This document shows, piece after piece, positions 17,284-25,722 of a stretch of DNA of 36,273 nt. The position numbers and the translations under genes were made by a program. A model generated the notes under the pieces. It saw only the letters and a program-made list of their open reading frames with translations. It was not told the DNA's origin and searched no databases. Position 1 is the first letter of the stretch. The number at the start of each line of letters is the position of its first letter. This DNA is from Flavobacteriales bacterium. Lineage in GTDB: Bacteria > Bacteroidota > Bacteroidia > Palsa-965. The stretch is from positions 1-36,273 of the forward strand of contig NSIF01000017.1 in the NCBI GenBank assembly GCA_002737665.1. The letters run 5' to 3'.

Positions 17284-19440
17284 TTATTTTCCTCGAATCA
17301 GTTGTACAAAACCAGTTATTGATTTTTTTATGTTGGGGCCGCTTAAAACGTAGTAGTAAGTACCATCGGTGCAGTTGGTATTAGCTCCATTTTTCTTACC
17401 ATTCCATTCATTATTGTAATTTCCATTTTCATAAATTAGAGCACCCCAACGATCATATATCTGAATTTTTGAATTTGGGAAAAACTCTAAATTTTTAATT
17501 ACAAAAAAATCATTCGTACCATCGCCATTTGGTGTGAATACATTTGGTAATAACACATCATACGGCAAAACAATTACATCACTACAAACGATATTCATGC
17601 ATCCGAGGTTGTTGGTTGTGGTAAGACAAACACGGTATGTTCCAGCAGCAGTATAGGTGTGCTGTGGATTTTGTATCAAGGAGTTATTGCCGTCGCCAAA
17701 ATCCCAAAACCATCCTGTAATGTTAGGTGTAGATTGATCTGCAAAGTAGTAAGTGCTGTCTGCAAAAATTACTGTCGGAGAATACGTAAACGAACTTGTT
17801 GGTAGTGGTAAAACTAAAACGGTTGCAGTAGCCACATCTATACATCCAATTGCAGTTGTAACGGTACAAGTATAAGTTGTATTTGTAACAGGTAATGCAA
17901 TCGGATTTGGAATATTAGGATTGCTTAACCCAATTGTTGGTGTCCATGCATATGTAATTCCTCCAGTTGCATTCAGTACTACATTGTCACCACTACAAAT
18001 GCTTGTATCTGGACCTGCAATTGCAAAAGCATCTTGCACATTAATTGTTACAGGTTCAGTTGTAGTACAAGTACCGTCACTCACAGTAACAAAGTAGGTA
18101 GTTGTTGTAGTTGGCGTTGCTATAGGATTAGCAATAGATGCATTGCTTAGGTTGGTTGCTGGAAGCCAACTGTATGTTCCCCCACCATTTGAATTTAAAT
18201 TTACAATACTTCCTACGCAAATGGTGGTGTCGTTACTAGCAATAACTATTGGCGAAGCAATAACTTCAATTACAATTGGAATTACAGTAACGCCAGCGGG
18301 TACTCCATTATCAGTAGCAGTTATTATAATATTATTATACCCAATGTTATTTGTTGAACCAATAAAGTACGAGTTTATAACTGCCGTGTTTCCAACAGTA
18401 TTGGTAACAATTACAAATCCTGTAACACCAGTTGTATCAATTGTAATTGTTGTGGACTGTGCCACTTCAGGCGAAAAAAAAGTAGCATTAAAAGGCAGAG
18501 AATCTCCTTCGCATAAGCGAAGTGTATCACAAATTGTAATGCCATTTGGAGTAGGAGGAACGTTGTTTGAACTTGCACATGCATCAAACAAAAAAGTTTG
18601 GTTATCCAACCAATCAATTCCGCTGTTAGGGCCTGCTGGTCCATTATAATTTCCACCAGGTTGGTTGAAGGCACCAAATTGAATATAATTCACGCCATCA
18701 CCAGAGTTTGCACCAACAATTGCATCCGATCCGTTAAATCCATTTATTCCACCTGATGCATCTCCTGTTGTCCATTGCATGTCTTTGTAACAAAAAGAAA
18801 CATTTCCTCCTGGCACAATTAGATCACTTCCATTTGTAATAATTACTTGAAATGTATTGAGCTTGTCAAAGTAACTATTATAATATCCAACGCTATCCCA
18901 TTGCACTACCATATAGGTAGGAGTAATTTTGTAGTATGGAAGTCCGCTTGGAATTCCTCTAGTATCTACGTCTGACCAAAATGGAGCAACCATTATAAAT
19001 GATGCATTTGGGAAGCCCGATGCCGTAAATGTTCCGTAGGGAGAGCCAAATGAGATATTTCCATTATTGTTTATGTAGCAGTTATTCCAATTTGTGCCAT
19101 ACAAACAAAAGGTAAATGGAATACTAACTATAGAAGACGACCCGTCGTCATTTCTGTATTCTGGAGGTATGCCTCCATTCACAGGAACAATGGACCATGA
19201 GGAATCACGAGTTTGCCAACATTGGCAAATGCTTGACGATGAGTGAACAGGTGTATTTGGAGCAATTCGATACTCCATGGGTGTTTTCTTGGCTATTTTT
19301 TGAGATGCTTTTTCCTTTCCATTTATTTTTCGATTCTCTTTTGCTTTATCCCATTGTGAAGGTGTAAGTGTCGATTGTGACGGAGCAATTATGAAAAATA
19401 GCAGACCAATAATTAAACTTAGTATTTTTTTGATTTTCAT
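17284..19440 (-). CDS. Secreted T9SS type-B sorting-domain protein with NIDO-like and PKD domains
   Basis: This is a predicted extracellular or surface-attached protein of 718 aa. A signal peptide (MKIKKILSLIIGLLFFIIAP) is followed by a Lys-rich linker. A nidogen-like (NIDO) domain spans about 100-285 (YINNNGNISFGSPYGTF, IMVAPFWSDVDTRG, YMVVQWDSVGYY). Two homologous Ig-like repeats follow (ICVGSIVNLNSNGGGTYSW and ICSGDNVVLNATGGITYAW). A PKD domain contains GWFWDFGDGNNSLIQNPQHT. The last 85 or so residues form a gliding-motility-type CHU_C sorting domain (LPNVFTPNGDGTNDFFVIKN, IYDRWGALIYEN), the signal for type IX secretion. No catalytic motif is seen, so adhesion or matrix binding is the likely role. 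Antisense ORF 18143-18649 is a shadow. Confidence 0.9.
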   Translation of the reverse strand: MKIKKILSLIIGLLFFIIAPSQSTLTPSQWDKAKENRKINGKEKASQKIAKKTPMEYRIAPNTPVHSSSSICQCWQTRDSSWSIVPVNGGIPPEYRNDDGSSSIVSIPFTFCLYGTNWNNCYINNNGNISFGSPYGTFTASGFPNASFIMVAPFWSDVDTRGIPSGLPYYKITPTYMVVQWDSVGYYNSYFDKLNTFQVIITNGSDLIVPGGNVSFCYKDMQWTTGDASGGINGFNGSDAIVGANSGDGVNYIQFGAFNQPGGNYNGPAGPNSGIDWLDNQTFLFDACASSNNVPPTPNGITICDTLRLCEGDSLPFNATFFSPEVAQSTTITIDTTGVTGFVIVTNTVGNTAVINSYFIGSTNNIGYNNIIITATDNGVPAGVTVIPIVIEVIASPIVIASNDTTICVGSIVNLNSNGGGTYSWLPATNLSNASIANPIATPTTTTTYFVTVSDGTCTTTEPVTINVQDAFAIAGPDTSICSGDNVVLNATGGITYAWTPTIGLSNPNIPNPIALPVTNTTYTCTVTTAIGCIDVATATVLVLPLPTSSFTYSPTVIFADSTYYFADQSTPNITGWFWDFGDGNNSLIQNPQHTYTAAGTYRVCLTTTNNLGCMNIVCSDVIVLPYDVLLPNVFTPNGDGTNDFFVIKNLEFFPNSKIQIYDRWGALIYENGNYNNEWNGKKNGANTNCTDGTYYYVLSGPNIKKSITGFVQLIRGK

Positions 19441-19521
19441 AACCAGTTATTATACTATTAAAGATAATATTATTTAGGGAAGTTTAAACATTTCTATCCA
19501 ATGGCTCAGGTTTTTACAAAA

Positions 19522-21897
19522 TTATTCTAATGCTTTTCTATTAAAAATGAGAAATCCAAAACTAAAAAGTAAACTGAAAGGTTGCTTTTGAGGGCTGTAA
19601 TAATTTAAGCTAGCGCTAAATGTTCCAATTGGAGAAGTATAAACAAAAGCTGTCATCGCTATAGAAGAAAGTGTTTTTATATATTGAAAATTGAATGCTG
19701 GTGGTGACGCATAGGAAACGGTGTGGTTTGGATTTTCAATAATTTTTTGATAAGGAGCAAATAAAAACCCTTCCATTCTCCACTCTATATTTTTTGAAAT
19801 TATCAAAATGCTTTTTATACCGGATGCCGCAAATTGATGTGCACGGAATGCGGGAATGAAAAAGGTTTTACTCTCAGGTGTTGGCTCAAAAGCTAGACAA
19901 TTCATCATTGTTGACGTGTAATTATGGAAAAATGGTTGTTTCGAAATCGGTTGTGTACTATATGCTAATTCTCCATAAAACCCCAATCGCCATTTTCCAC
20001 GCTCTTTAAAATAGGTATCATAGGTTAAGCGAAATTGTAACCAATTATGAATGGAACGAAAATTATTTTCGAAAACAGAGGTAGATCCAGCAGTATAAAA
20101 TTCTTCTCCTTGAATAAAACGCCCACGGATTGCAAAGTAAGTTCCTGCCGAGGCAAATTGTTTTCTGTTTAATGTATTTCTTTCAAACAAAAAGTAGGAA
20201 CTTAATGAACTGAAATCTGTTCTGTCGGTAGTATCTGTTGAAGTAAAAGTATTTGTTTGATAATATAAATTTCTATTGGAAGCAAACCCTGAGCCAATTA
20301 CAATTCGTCCTTTATTACGAATAGGAAAGCCAGCGGTTAATTCTGCAAATCGTTCAATGTTAATTAAAAATGCGGGCTTTGTATCAATAAAATAGTTAGC
20401 GCTGCTTTTAAAAAAGTCCCATCTATTCCATGTTACAATTGGTTCTAAAAAAAACGGGAATTTAAATGGGAAGTCAACTCGCATTTTAATCTTTCCCGAA
20501 TTATATAATTTTCCGAAATAGGCATTTCCACTAAAGTCAATAGATGGATTACTAAGTACGTTATAATGCATTCCAATATATCCCATGTTGATTGGTCTAT
20601 TTGAGATGTTTCCTCCAAATTCAGTTGAGATTTTTTTTTCTTTTTTAATGTCGAGCTGTAAAGTGAAAAATCCCGTTTTTTTATTGTAAAATGATTTAGG
20701 AAAAACAGATTTTATTTTATCGTCGGCCGCCAAGCGAAAGTAAAAAGGTTTTATTTGTTCAAGTGGAATGAGCTTTTCATTTTGAGTTAATAATCGACTT
20801 ATATAGGATATTTGGCGTTTCTTTAAACCCTTTCCTTGAATAGATATGCTATCGAATACTATTTTTGGTTGCTTGGCAATGAATGCCGATCTTGCTTTTG
20901 CAAGTTGTTCAGCATTAGTTCGTCGCTTAATATTAAGTTTTATTTCCTCTATTTTTCTAGCTGATGCTACATATCCGCTGTCAATTATTCGTTGCCCATT
21001 TTCAAACTCAAAAAGCCCAACCCAATTTGCGTTTGGCTCAATTATTATTCCATTTTCGCACAATGGATTGAAATCGGATTTGCTTGTAAGCATCGCTCTT
21101 ATCTGCGAAATTAAATCATCCTCCTCTGGGTTTTGAAATTCAGAAGCAACATTACTTCCAATAATAAAATCTGGAAAGAAATCTTGGTACATTATATTAG
21201 CTGGAAAGTTATTGTAAAGTCCTCCATCATACAAAAGTGTTTCATTAATTCGAACGGGTTTTAAATAAAATGGATACGACATTGATGCTCGAACAGCTTC
21301 ACCTAAATCCCCACTTTTGAAAACAATTGATTTTTTCGCAGAAATATCAGATGCCAAACATCTGAATGGAATAAATAAACTATCAAAATTATAATTTGCC
21401 GCCGCCGCTGCCGCCGCTGTATTTTCCATTAAGGCAAAGTCCAGCTGGACTGGCGAAATCATATTCGTTGGAAGATTATTGGAAAAAGTTGTATCAAAAT
21501 TTAATTTGAATGTGATCCACGAAGCGTTATCCTCTTTTTTCTTGAAATAATAGATGTTATTTGGTTGTGTAACTCCAGTTGACCAACTAATGAATTCTTC
21601 TGAACTCACTAATTTTTCCATTTCAAAAGGTGTGAAACCCATGGTGTACATACAAGCTACCAAAGCTCCCATAGAAGTTCCACAGATATAATCAATAGGG
21701 ATATTATTTTCTTCCAACGATTTTAACACACCTATATGCGCTAGACCAGCAGCTCCACCACCACTTAAAACAACTCCAACTTTTTCTGTGTTGTATTGAA
21801 TTGGACCTACTTGTTCAGGAAACCGCTCAGTTGTTTGCGCCGCTACAAACGAAGCCCCAAAAATTAATAAAAAAAGTATATTTATAGATCGAAACAT
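19522..21897 (-). CDS. Patatin-like phospholipase with POTRA and outer-membrane beta-barrel
   Basis: This 791-aa protein has a signal peptide (MFRSINILFLLIFGASFVAA). The patatin domain (about 38-330) has the oxyanion motif SGGGAAG (45-51), the nucleophile Ser75 in GTSMG and the catalytic Asp224 in DGG, so the Ser-Asp dyad is complete. A POTRA-like segment follows (PKIVFDSISIQGKGLKKRQI onwards). The C-terminal half is a 16-strand-like Omp85/BamA-family barrel ending in FSFGFLIFNRKALE. This layout matches two-part patatin/Omp85 (type Vd-like) proteins, a lipase anchored to the outer membrane. The substrate is unknown. An unusual seven-alanine run (161-167) is coded by GC-rich triplets. It lies 50 bp downstream of the metal-receptor gene. 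Confidence 0.93.
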   Translation of the reverse strand: MFRSINILFLLIFGASFVAAQTTERFPEQVGPIQYNTEKVGVVLSGGGAAGLAHIGVLKSLEENNIPIDYICGTSMGALVACMYTMGFTPFEMEKLVSSEEFISWSTGVTQPNNIYYFKKKEDNASWITFKLNFDTTFSNNLPTNMISPVQLDFALMENTAAAAAAANYNFDSLFIPFRCLASDISAKKSIVFKSGDLGEAVRASMSYPFYLKPVRINETLLYDGGLYNNFPANIMYQDFFPDFIIGSNVASEFQNPEEDDLISQIRAMLTSKSDFNPLCENGIIIEPNANWVGLFEFENGQRIIDSGYVASARKIEEIKLNIKRRTNAEQLAKARSAFIAKQPKIVFDSISIQGKGLKKRQISYISRLLTQNEKLIPLEQIKPFYFRLAADDKIKSVFPKSFYNKKTGFFTLQLDIKKEKKISTEFGGNISNRPINMGYIGMHYNVLSNPSIDFSGNAYFGKLYNSGKIKMRVDFPFKFPFFLEPIVTWNRWDFFKSSANYFIDTKPAFLINIERFAELTAGFPIRNKGRIVIGSGFASNRNLYYQTNTFTSTDTTDRTDFSSLSSYFLFERNTLNRKQFASAGTYFAIRGRFIQGEEFYTAGSTSVFENNFRSIHNWLQFRLTYDTYFKERGKWRLGFYGELAYSTQPISKQPFFHNYTSTMMNCLAFEPTPESKTFFIPAFRAHQFAASGIKSILIISKNIEWRMEGFLFAPYQKIIENPNHTVSYASPPAFNFQYIKTLSSIAMTAFVYTSPIGTFSASLNYYSPQKQPFSLLFSFGFLIFNRKALE

Positions 21898-21947
21898 TTT
21901 TGCTTAAAGTGTGTTAGTAAAGGTAATAATTCCTTCTTTTCCTTTGT

Positions 21948-22745
21948 TCAGCTAAACTGCCTCATTAAATCAATCAGGTATTTTGGACTTTTTAGCAGCC
22001 TGGTGCCGTACCATGAAAATAATTCTCCGTTTACTAGAACAATTTTAGCTTTTGGACAAACAACACTCAGCTCTTCTATATGTTTTTGTTTAAAAGGGTA
22101 GGGCTCTGATGAAAGAAAAATAATTTCGGGGTTCCTTGCAGCCAATTCGTCAATTTGAATTTCAGGATATCTACTTTCAGCAGCTGTGAAAATATTTACC
22201 AAGCCACATTTTCCAATTAAGTGATCAATGAATGTATTTTTTCCTGCAGCCATCCATGGATTCTTCCAAATTAAGTAGGCGATATTTTTTTTGCTTGGCA
22301 CATTTACATTTTCTTGAAAATAGTTAAATCGTGTTTTTAGTTCAGATACATATTCTATTGCCTTTTCTTTTTTGCCAGTCAACTCTCCAATTTTTGAAAT
22401 CATTTCGTAGGCGTCTGGGAGTGTTTTAATATCACTCATCCATACCGGATAACTTTTCATTAATTCTTCAATTTGCCCCTTCTCATTTTCTTCCTTATTG
22501 CCAATAATAAGATCGGGATTTAGTAATTTGATCTTTTCAAAATCAAATTCTTTAGTGCCACCAATCCTTGTTTTATGCTGAAACCATTGTTGTGGATGAA
22601 TACAGAATTTAGTTAGGCCAACTACCTCATCTTCTAAGCCAAGGTCAGCGAGTAATTCTGTTTGTGATGGAACAAGTGAAATAATTCTCCTTGGAATGTG
22701 CTCAAGGGAAATGGTATGATTCATTTGGTCTGTGAATTCCGACAT
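21948..22745 (-). CDS. Helical-backbone metal receptor (BtuF/FecB-like substrate-binding protein)
   Basis: The 265-aa product has the class III periplasmic-binding-protein fold. The first lobe has RRIISLVPSQTELLADLGLE and VVGLTKFCIHP, a DLIIGNKEEN segment follows, and the second lobe has KKNIAYLIWKNPWMAAGKNT and PEIIFLSSEPYPFK. It resembles cobalamin/haem-type receptors such as BtuF. No signal peptide or lipobox is visible at MSEFTDQMNHTISLEHIPRR, so export is unproven, and no permease or ATPase lies beside it. Ligand unknown. It lies 70 bp after the cystathionine beta-synthase-type gene. Confidence 0.82.
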   Translation of the reverse strand: MSEFTDQMNHTISLEHIPRRIISLVPSQTELLADLGLEDEVVGLTKFCIHPQQWFQHKTRIGGTKEFDFEKIKLLNPDLIIGNKEENEKGQIEELMKSYPVWMSDIKTLPDAYEMISKIGELTGKKEKAIEYVSELKTRFNYFQENVNVPSKKNIAYLIWKNPWMAAGKNTFIDHLIGKCGLVNIFTAAESRYPEIQIDELAARNPEIIFLSSEPYPFKQKHIEELSVVCPKAKIVLVNGELFSWYGTRLLKSPKYLIDLMRQFS

Positions 22746-22815
22746 ACTATTTTTCAGATTTTATTGCCCAGGATATTCCTTTAAAATATATTACCAATTG
22801 CAGAAAATAAAAATT

Positions 22816-24195
22816 CTAACAAAGGGCCTTTATAATATCGTGTCTGGTAATAATAAAATCGGAGTCCGTTTTGAAATCACGGATTAAAACTGCGGGATTT
22901 TCTGGGGTAATCATTGCCGCGAGCGATTCTACAGGAGTTGAAATGTCAACAAATGGAAATGCTGCCTGCATGATAGTTTCCACTAATTCAGTTTTTTGAT
23001 CTGGGTTTTTTACTAAGCAATTAAATAATTGTAGCTCGTTAATTGACCCAACAATTCTTCCTTGGTTTGTAACCGGCATTTGAGAAAAATCATTTTCGCG
23101 CATAATTTTTACGGCACGTTCTATTGGCTCATTAAATTCAATCGACTTAAGTTTTGCACCTTTAATTGCCGACACAACATCTTTGGCGGTCTGTCCTTTG
23201 GGTTCAAAAAATCCTTTCTCTCGCATCCACTCATCATTGTACATTTTTCCTAAGTAGCGCGTGCCATGGTCGTGAAAGATAACCACCACCACATCACTTT
23301 CTTTTAATTTAGAACACAATTGCAGCAGTCCCGCCATTGCAGAGCCAGCAGAGTTTCCTGCAAAGATTCCTTCTTCTTTGGTAATGCGGCGTGTCATTAT
23401 TGCCGCGTCTTTATCCGTAACCTTTTCAAATAAATCAATAATACTAAAGTTCACATTCTCTGGAAGAAAATCTTCGCCAATACCTTCTGTAATATATGGG
23501 TAGATTTCATTTTTGTCGAAAATACCAGTCTCCTTATATTTTTTAAAAACAGAACCATAGGTGTCAATTCCCCAAATTTGCACGTTCGGATTTTTTTCTT
23601 TTAAAAACTTGCCCGTTCCACAAATTGTTCCACCTGTGCCAACGCCAACTACCAAATGTGTAATTTTTCCTTCGGTCTGTTCCCATATCTCAGGCCCCGT
23701 TTGTTCATAGTGTGCTTTCGAATTGGAAAGGTTGTCGTACTGATTAGGTTTCCAGGAATTTGGTATTTCATTTATTAATCTTGACGATACAGAATAATAG
23801 GAACGAGGATCTTCTGGTTCAACATTAGTAGGACAAACAATTACCTCAGCTCCAAAAGCTTTTAGTGCATCCACCTTTTCTTTTGATTGTTTATCTGTTG
23901 TAGTAAAAATGCATTTGTACCCTTTTATAATCGCTGCAATTGCTAAACCCATTCCCGTATTGCCCGATGTTCCTTCTATAATGGTCCCACCAGGTTTTAA
24001 TCGGCCATCTAATTCTGCGTCTTCAATCATTTTTAAAGCCATTCTGTCTTTAATAGAATTGCCAGGATTAAAAGTTTCTACTTTAGCGTAAACACTTGCA
24101 TTAGTTAATCCTTTTGTGAGTGTATTAATTCGAACAAGTGGCGTATTTCCAATTGCACCGAGAATATTTTCGTAAACATGTTTGCTAGGATTCAC
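22816..24195 (-). CDS. Cystathionine beta-synthase-type PLP enzyme with C-terminal CBS pair
   Basis: This predicted cytosolic PLP enzyme would condense serine (or O-acetylserine) with homocysteine or sulfide. The catalytic fold-type II domain has the Schiff-base Lys49 in NPGNSIKDRMA (GTG numbering), the substrate loop GTSGNTGMGLA and the phosphate-binding VGVGTGGTICGTGKF. The last 120 or so residues form a CBS-domain pair (PIERAVKIMRENDFSQMPVT ... DFIITRHDIIKALC), as in cystathionine beta-synthase. The track starts at TTG 24219, but that codon is inside a TACATTTG box. GTG 24195 gives MNPSKHVYENIL, aligned with the usual start, so I use 459 aa. Cysteine synthase activity is the alternative. 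Confidence 0.9.
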   Translation of the reverse strand: MNPSKHVYENILGAIGNTPLVRINTLTKGLTNASVYAKVETFNPGNSIKDRMALKMIEDAELDGRLKPGGTIIEGTSGNTGMGLAIAAIIKGYKCIFTTTDKQSKEKVDALKAFGAEVIVCPTNVEPEDPRSYYSVSSRLINEIPNSWKPNQYDNLSNSKAHYEQTGPEIWEQTEGKITHLVVGVGTGGTICGTGKFLKEKNPNVQIWGIDTYGSVFKKYKETGIFDKNEIYPYITEGIGEDFLPENVNFSIIDLFEKVTDKDAAIMTRRITKEEGIFAGNSAGSAMAGLLQLCSKLKESDVVVVIFHDHGTRYLGKMYNDEWMREKGFFEPKGQTAKDVVSAIKGAKLKSIEFNEPIERAVKIMRENDFSQMPVTNQGRIVGSINELQLFNCLVKNPDQKTELVETIMQAAFPFVDISTPVESLAAMITPENPAVLIRDFKTDSDFIITRHDIIKALC

Positions 24196-24216
24196 AGGGG
24201 TAGTTTTAGGAGTGTA

Positions 24217-24224
24217 CAAATGTA
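24217..24224 (-). promoter_or_regulatory. Candidate -7 box for the cystathionine beta-synthase gene
   Basis: The minus strand reads TACATTTG, a perfect TAnnTTTG. It overlaps the TTG start used in the ORF track. No good -33 TTG is seen. If active, transcription would start near 24210, leaving about 15 nt before GTG 24195. Confidence 0.4.
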
Positions 24225-24302
24225 ATATTTTACTCAGGTATTTCGATTAATGTCATAGCAGATTTTGGTTTTTAAGAGCACGAAATCGAAGTATTAAAGA
24301 AA

Positions 24303-24360
24303 TAGTTACCTGCTTTCCGCTACAAGTCCGGTGGGGCTTTTCGCTGCAATCAGGGCTATT
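24303..24360. repeat. Palindromic intergenic element
   Basis: TGCTTTCCGCTACAAGTCC is followed by GGGGCTTTTCGCTGCAATC and AGGGCTA. The two halves form an imperfect inverted repeat, with roughly two thirds of the positions matching when one half is reversed and complemented. It is much more GC-rich than its surroundings and lies in the 157-bp spacer between two minus-strand genes, which holds no ORF. It resembles dispersed intergenic palindromes of Bacteroidota. Copy number cannot be tested from one window. Confidence 0.5.
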
Positions 24361-24376
24361 TAGAGCATTCACAGTA

Positions 24377-25612
24377 CTAACTAAACCGAATGGCTTTCAC
24401 CGGTGAAATTTTGGTTACAATTAAAGCTGGAATTAAAAGAGCTATTTGGCAGAGTAGTAGTGTTGCTGTATTTAGAAATAATATGTTAAGCCAATTGATC
24501 GAAATAGGAACTGTTTTTAAATAGTAAGAGGCCTCTTCCAATTGTACAATACCAAAATGACTTTGCAAAAAACACAGTCCCAATCCCAACAAGTTTCCAA
24601 TAAGCAATCCCAATAAAATTAATTTGGAAGCGTGAATTAAAAACACAGTAGTAATATTTTTGTTTGTCGCCCCCATCGCTTTTAAAACTCCAATCATGTT
24701 AGTGCGATCAAGAATTAAAATAATTAAGGCACTAATCATATTGATCATGCTTACAAATAAAAGGAGCACAATTATGATAATCGCATTCACATCCAACACA
24801 TCTAGCCAAGAAAAAATTTGTGGTGTCAATTCTTTTATGCTTTTTGCGTTCAAATTTGCATCTATCGTATTGTTTATAGTAGCTGTTACTTCGTCCAGCA
24901 CTTCATAGGAGTTTACCAATACTTCAAACCCAGCAACTGAATTTTCTTCCCAATTATTAAGCTTTTGCACTTGGCGAATGTCGCATAACAAAAACAAATC
25001 ATCAAAGCCATCAATCAATCCAGTTTCATAAATCCCAGCAACTCGAAATGCACGTTGCTTTGTTTCATTGTTTAGGAGAAAAAACATTCTGAATTTTTTC
25101 CCAATTTGAAGATTCATTTTATTAGCAATAAAACGGGAAACCAAAACCTGATCACTTATTGTGTCTTGGCATTCGAAAATCTTCCCTTCTTTCAAATTTT
25201 GTTTAAAAAAAAGCCAGTCAAAATTTTTGTCAATACCTTTTAAAACAACTCCCATCAGTTGGTCATCAGTTTTAATAATCCCTGCTTTAGTGGCAAACAC
25301 TTGAACATGCCTTACACCTGGAAGTTTTTTTATGTTCTCAATACTCGGTTGGACTTTGCTCATCGAATCCATTTCAAAAGATTCGTTTGTATTGTAAGCG
25401 GTAATCTGTATATGCGATCCAAAACCAATAACTTTTTGGCGAATGGATTGTTTGAATCCGTTCATCACCGCCAATGTTAAAATCATCACCGCTATTCCTA
25501 TGGCTATTCCGCCAACAGCTACCCTCACAATTGGCTTTGAAATCCGCCCACTGGAATCCGCCTGGTTGAGCATGCGACTAGCAATAAGTCGTTCGAAAAA
25601 TAATCGGGCCAT
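24377..25612 (-). CDS. FtsX/LolC-E-type ABC transporter permease
   Basis: This 411-aa inner-membrane protein has an N-terminal TM helix (VAVGGIAIGIAVMILTLAVM), a periplasmic MacB-like core (about 60-265) and three C-terminal TM helices with the FtsX signature (DRTNMIGVLKAMGATNKNIT, then LLIGNLLGLGLCF). The layout matches LolC/LolE, which extract lipoproteins from the inner membrane, and related permeases. The partner ATPase is not in this window, so the lipoprotein-release role is tentative. The track begins at TTG 25618. ATG 25612 (MARLFFERLIASRML) is preferred because the upstream codons overlap a -7-like box. It is divergent from the NamZ-like gene. Confidence 0.88.
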   Translation of the reverse strand: MARLFFERLIASRMLNQADSSGRISKPIVRVAVGGIAIGIAVMILTLAVMNGFKQSIRQKVIGFGSHIQITAYNTNESFEMDSMSKVQPSIENIKKLPGVRHVQVFATKAGIIKTDDQLMGVVLKGIDKNFDWLFFKQNLKEGKIFECQDTISDQVLVSRFIANKMNLQIGKKFRMFFLLNNETKQRAFRVAGIYETGLIDGFDDLFLLCDIRQVQKLNNWEENSVAGFEVLVNSYEVLDEVTATINNTIDANLNAKSIKELTPQIFSWLDVLDVNAIIIIVLLLFVSMINMISALIILILDRTNMIGVLKAMGATNKNITTVFLIHASKLILLGLLIGNLLGLGLCFLQSHFGIVQLEEASYYLKTVPISINWLNILFLNTATLLLCQIALLIPALIVTKISPVKAIRFS

Positions 25613-25615
25613 GTA

Positions 25616-25623
25616 CAAAGTTA
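25616..25623 (-). promoter_or_regulatory. Candidate -7 box abutting the permease start
   Basis: The minus strand reads TAACTTTG, ending 3 bp before ATG 25612. No TTG sits at the expected -33 position. If real, the mRNA would be leaderless or nearly so. Confidence 0.33.
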
Positions 25624-25722
25624 TTGCTTATTGTGGATTTGTTATGCTGAATTTTTTTAATGTAATATTCCAACTAATTTGATTTGAAACAGGTAAAAAA
25701 TACTTACTTTCACATTCCAAAT

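Noticed and set aside
18143-18649. 168-aa plus-strand ORF inside the T9SS type-B gene
   Set aside because: It mirrors Thr/Val/Ile-rich repeats of the minus-strand protein, and no family resemblance is seen.
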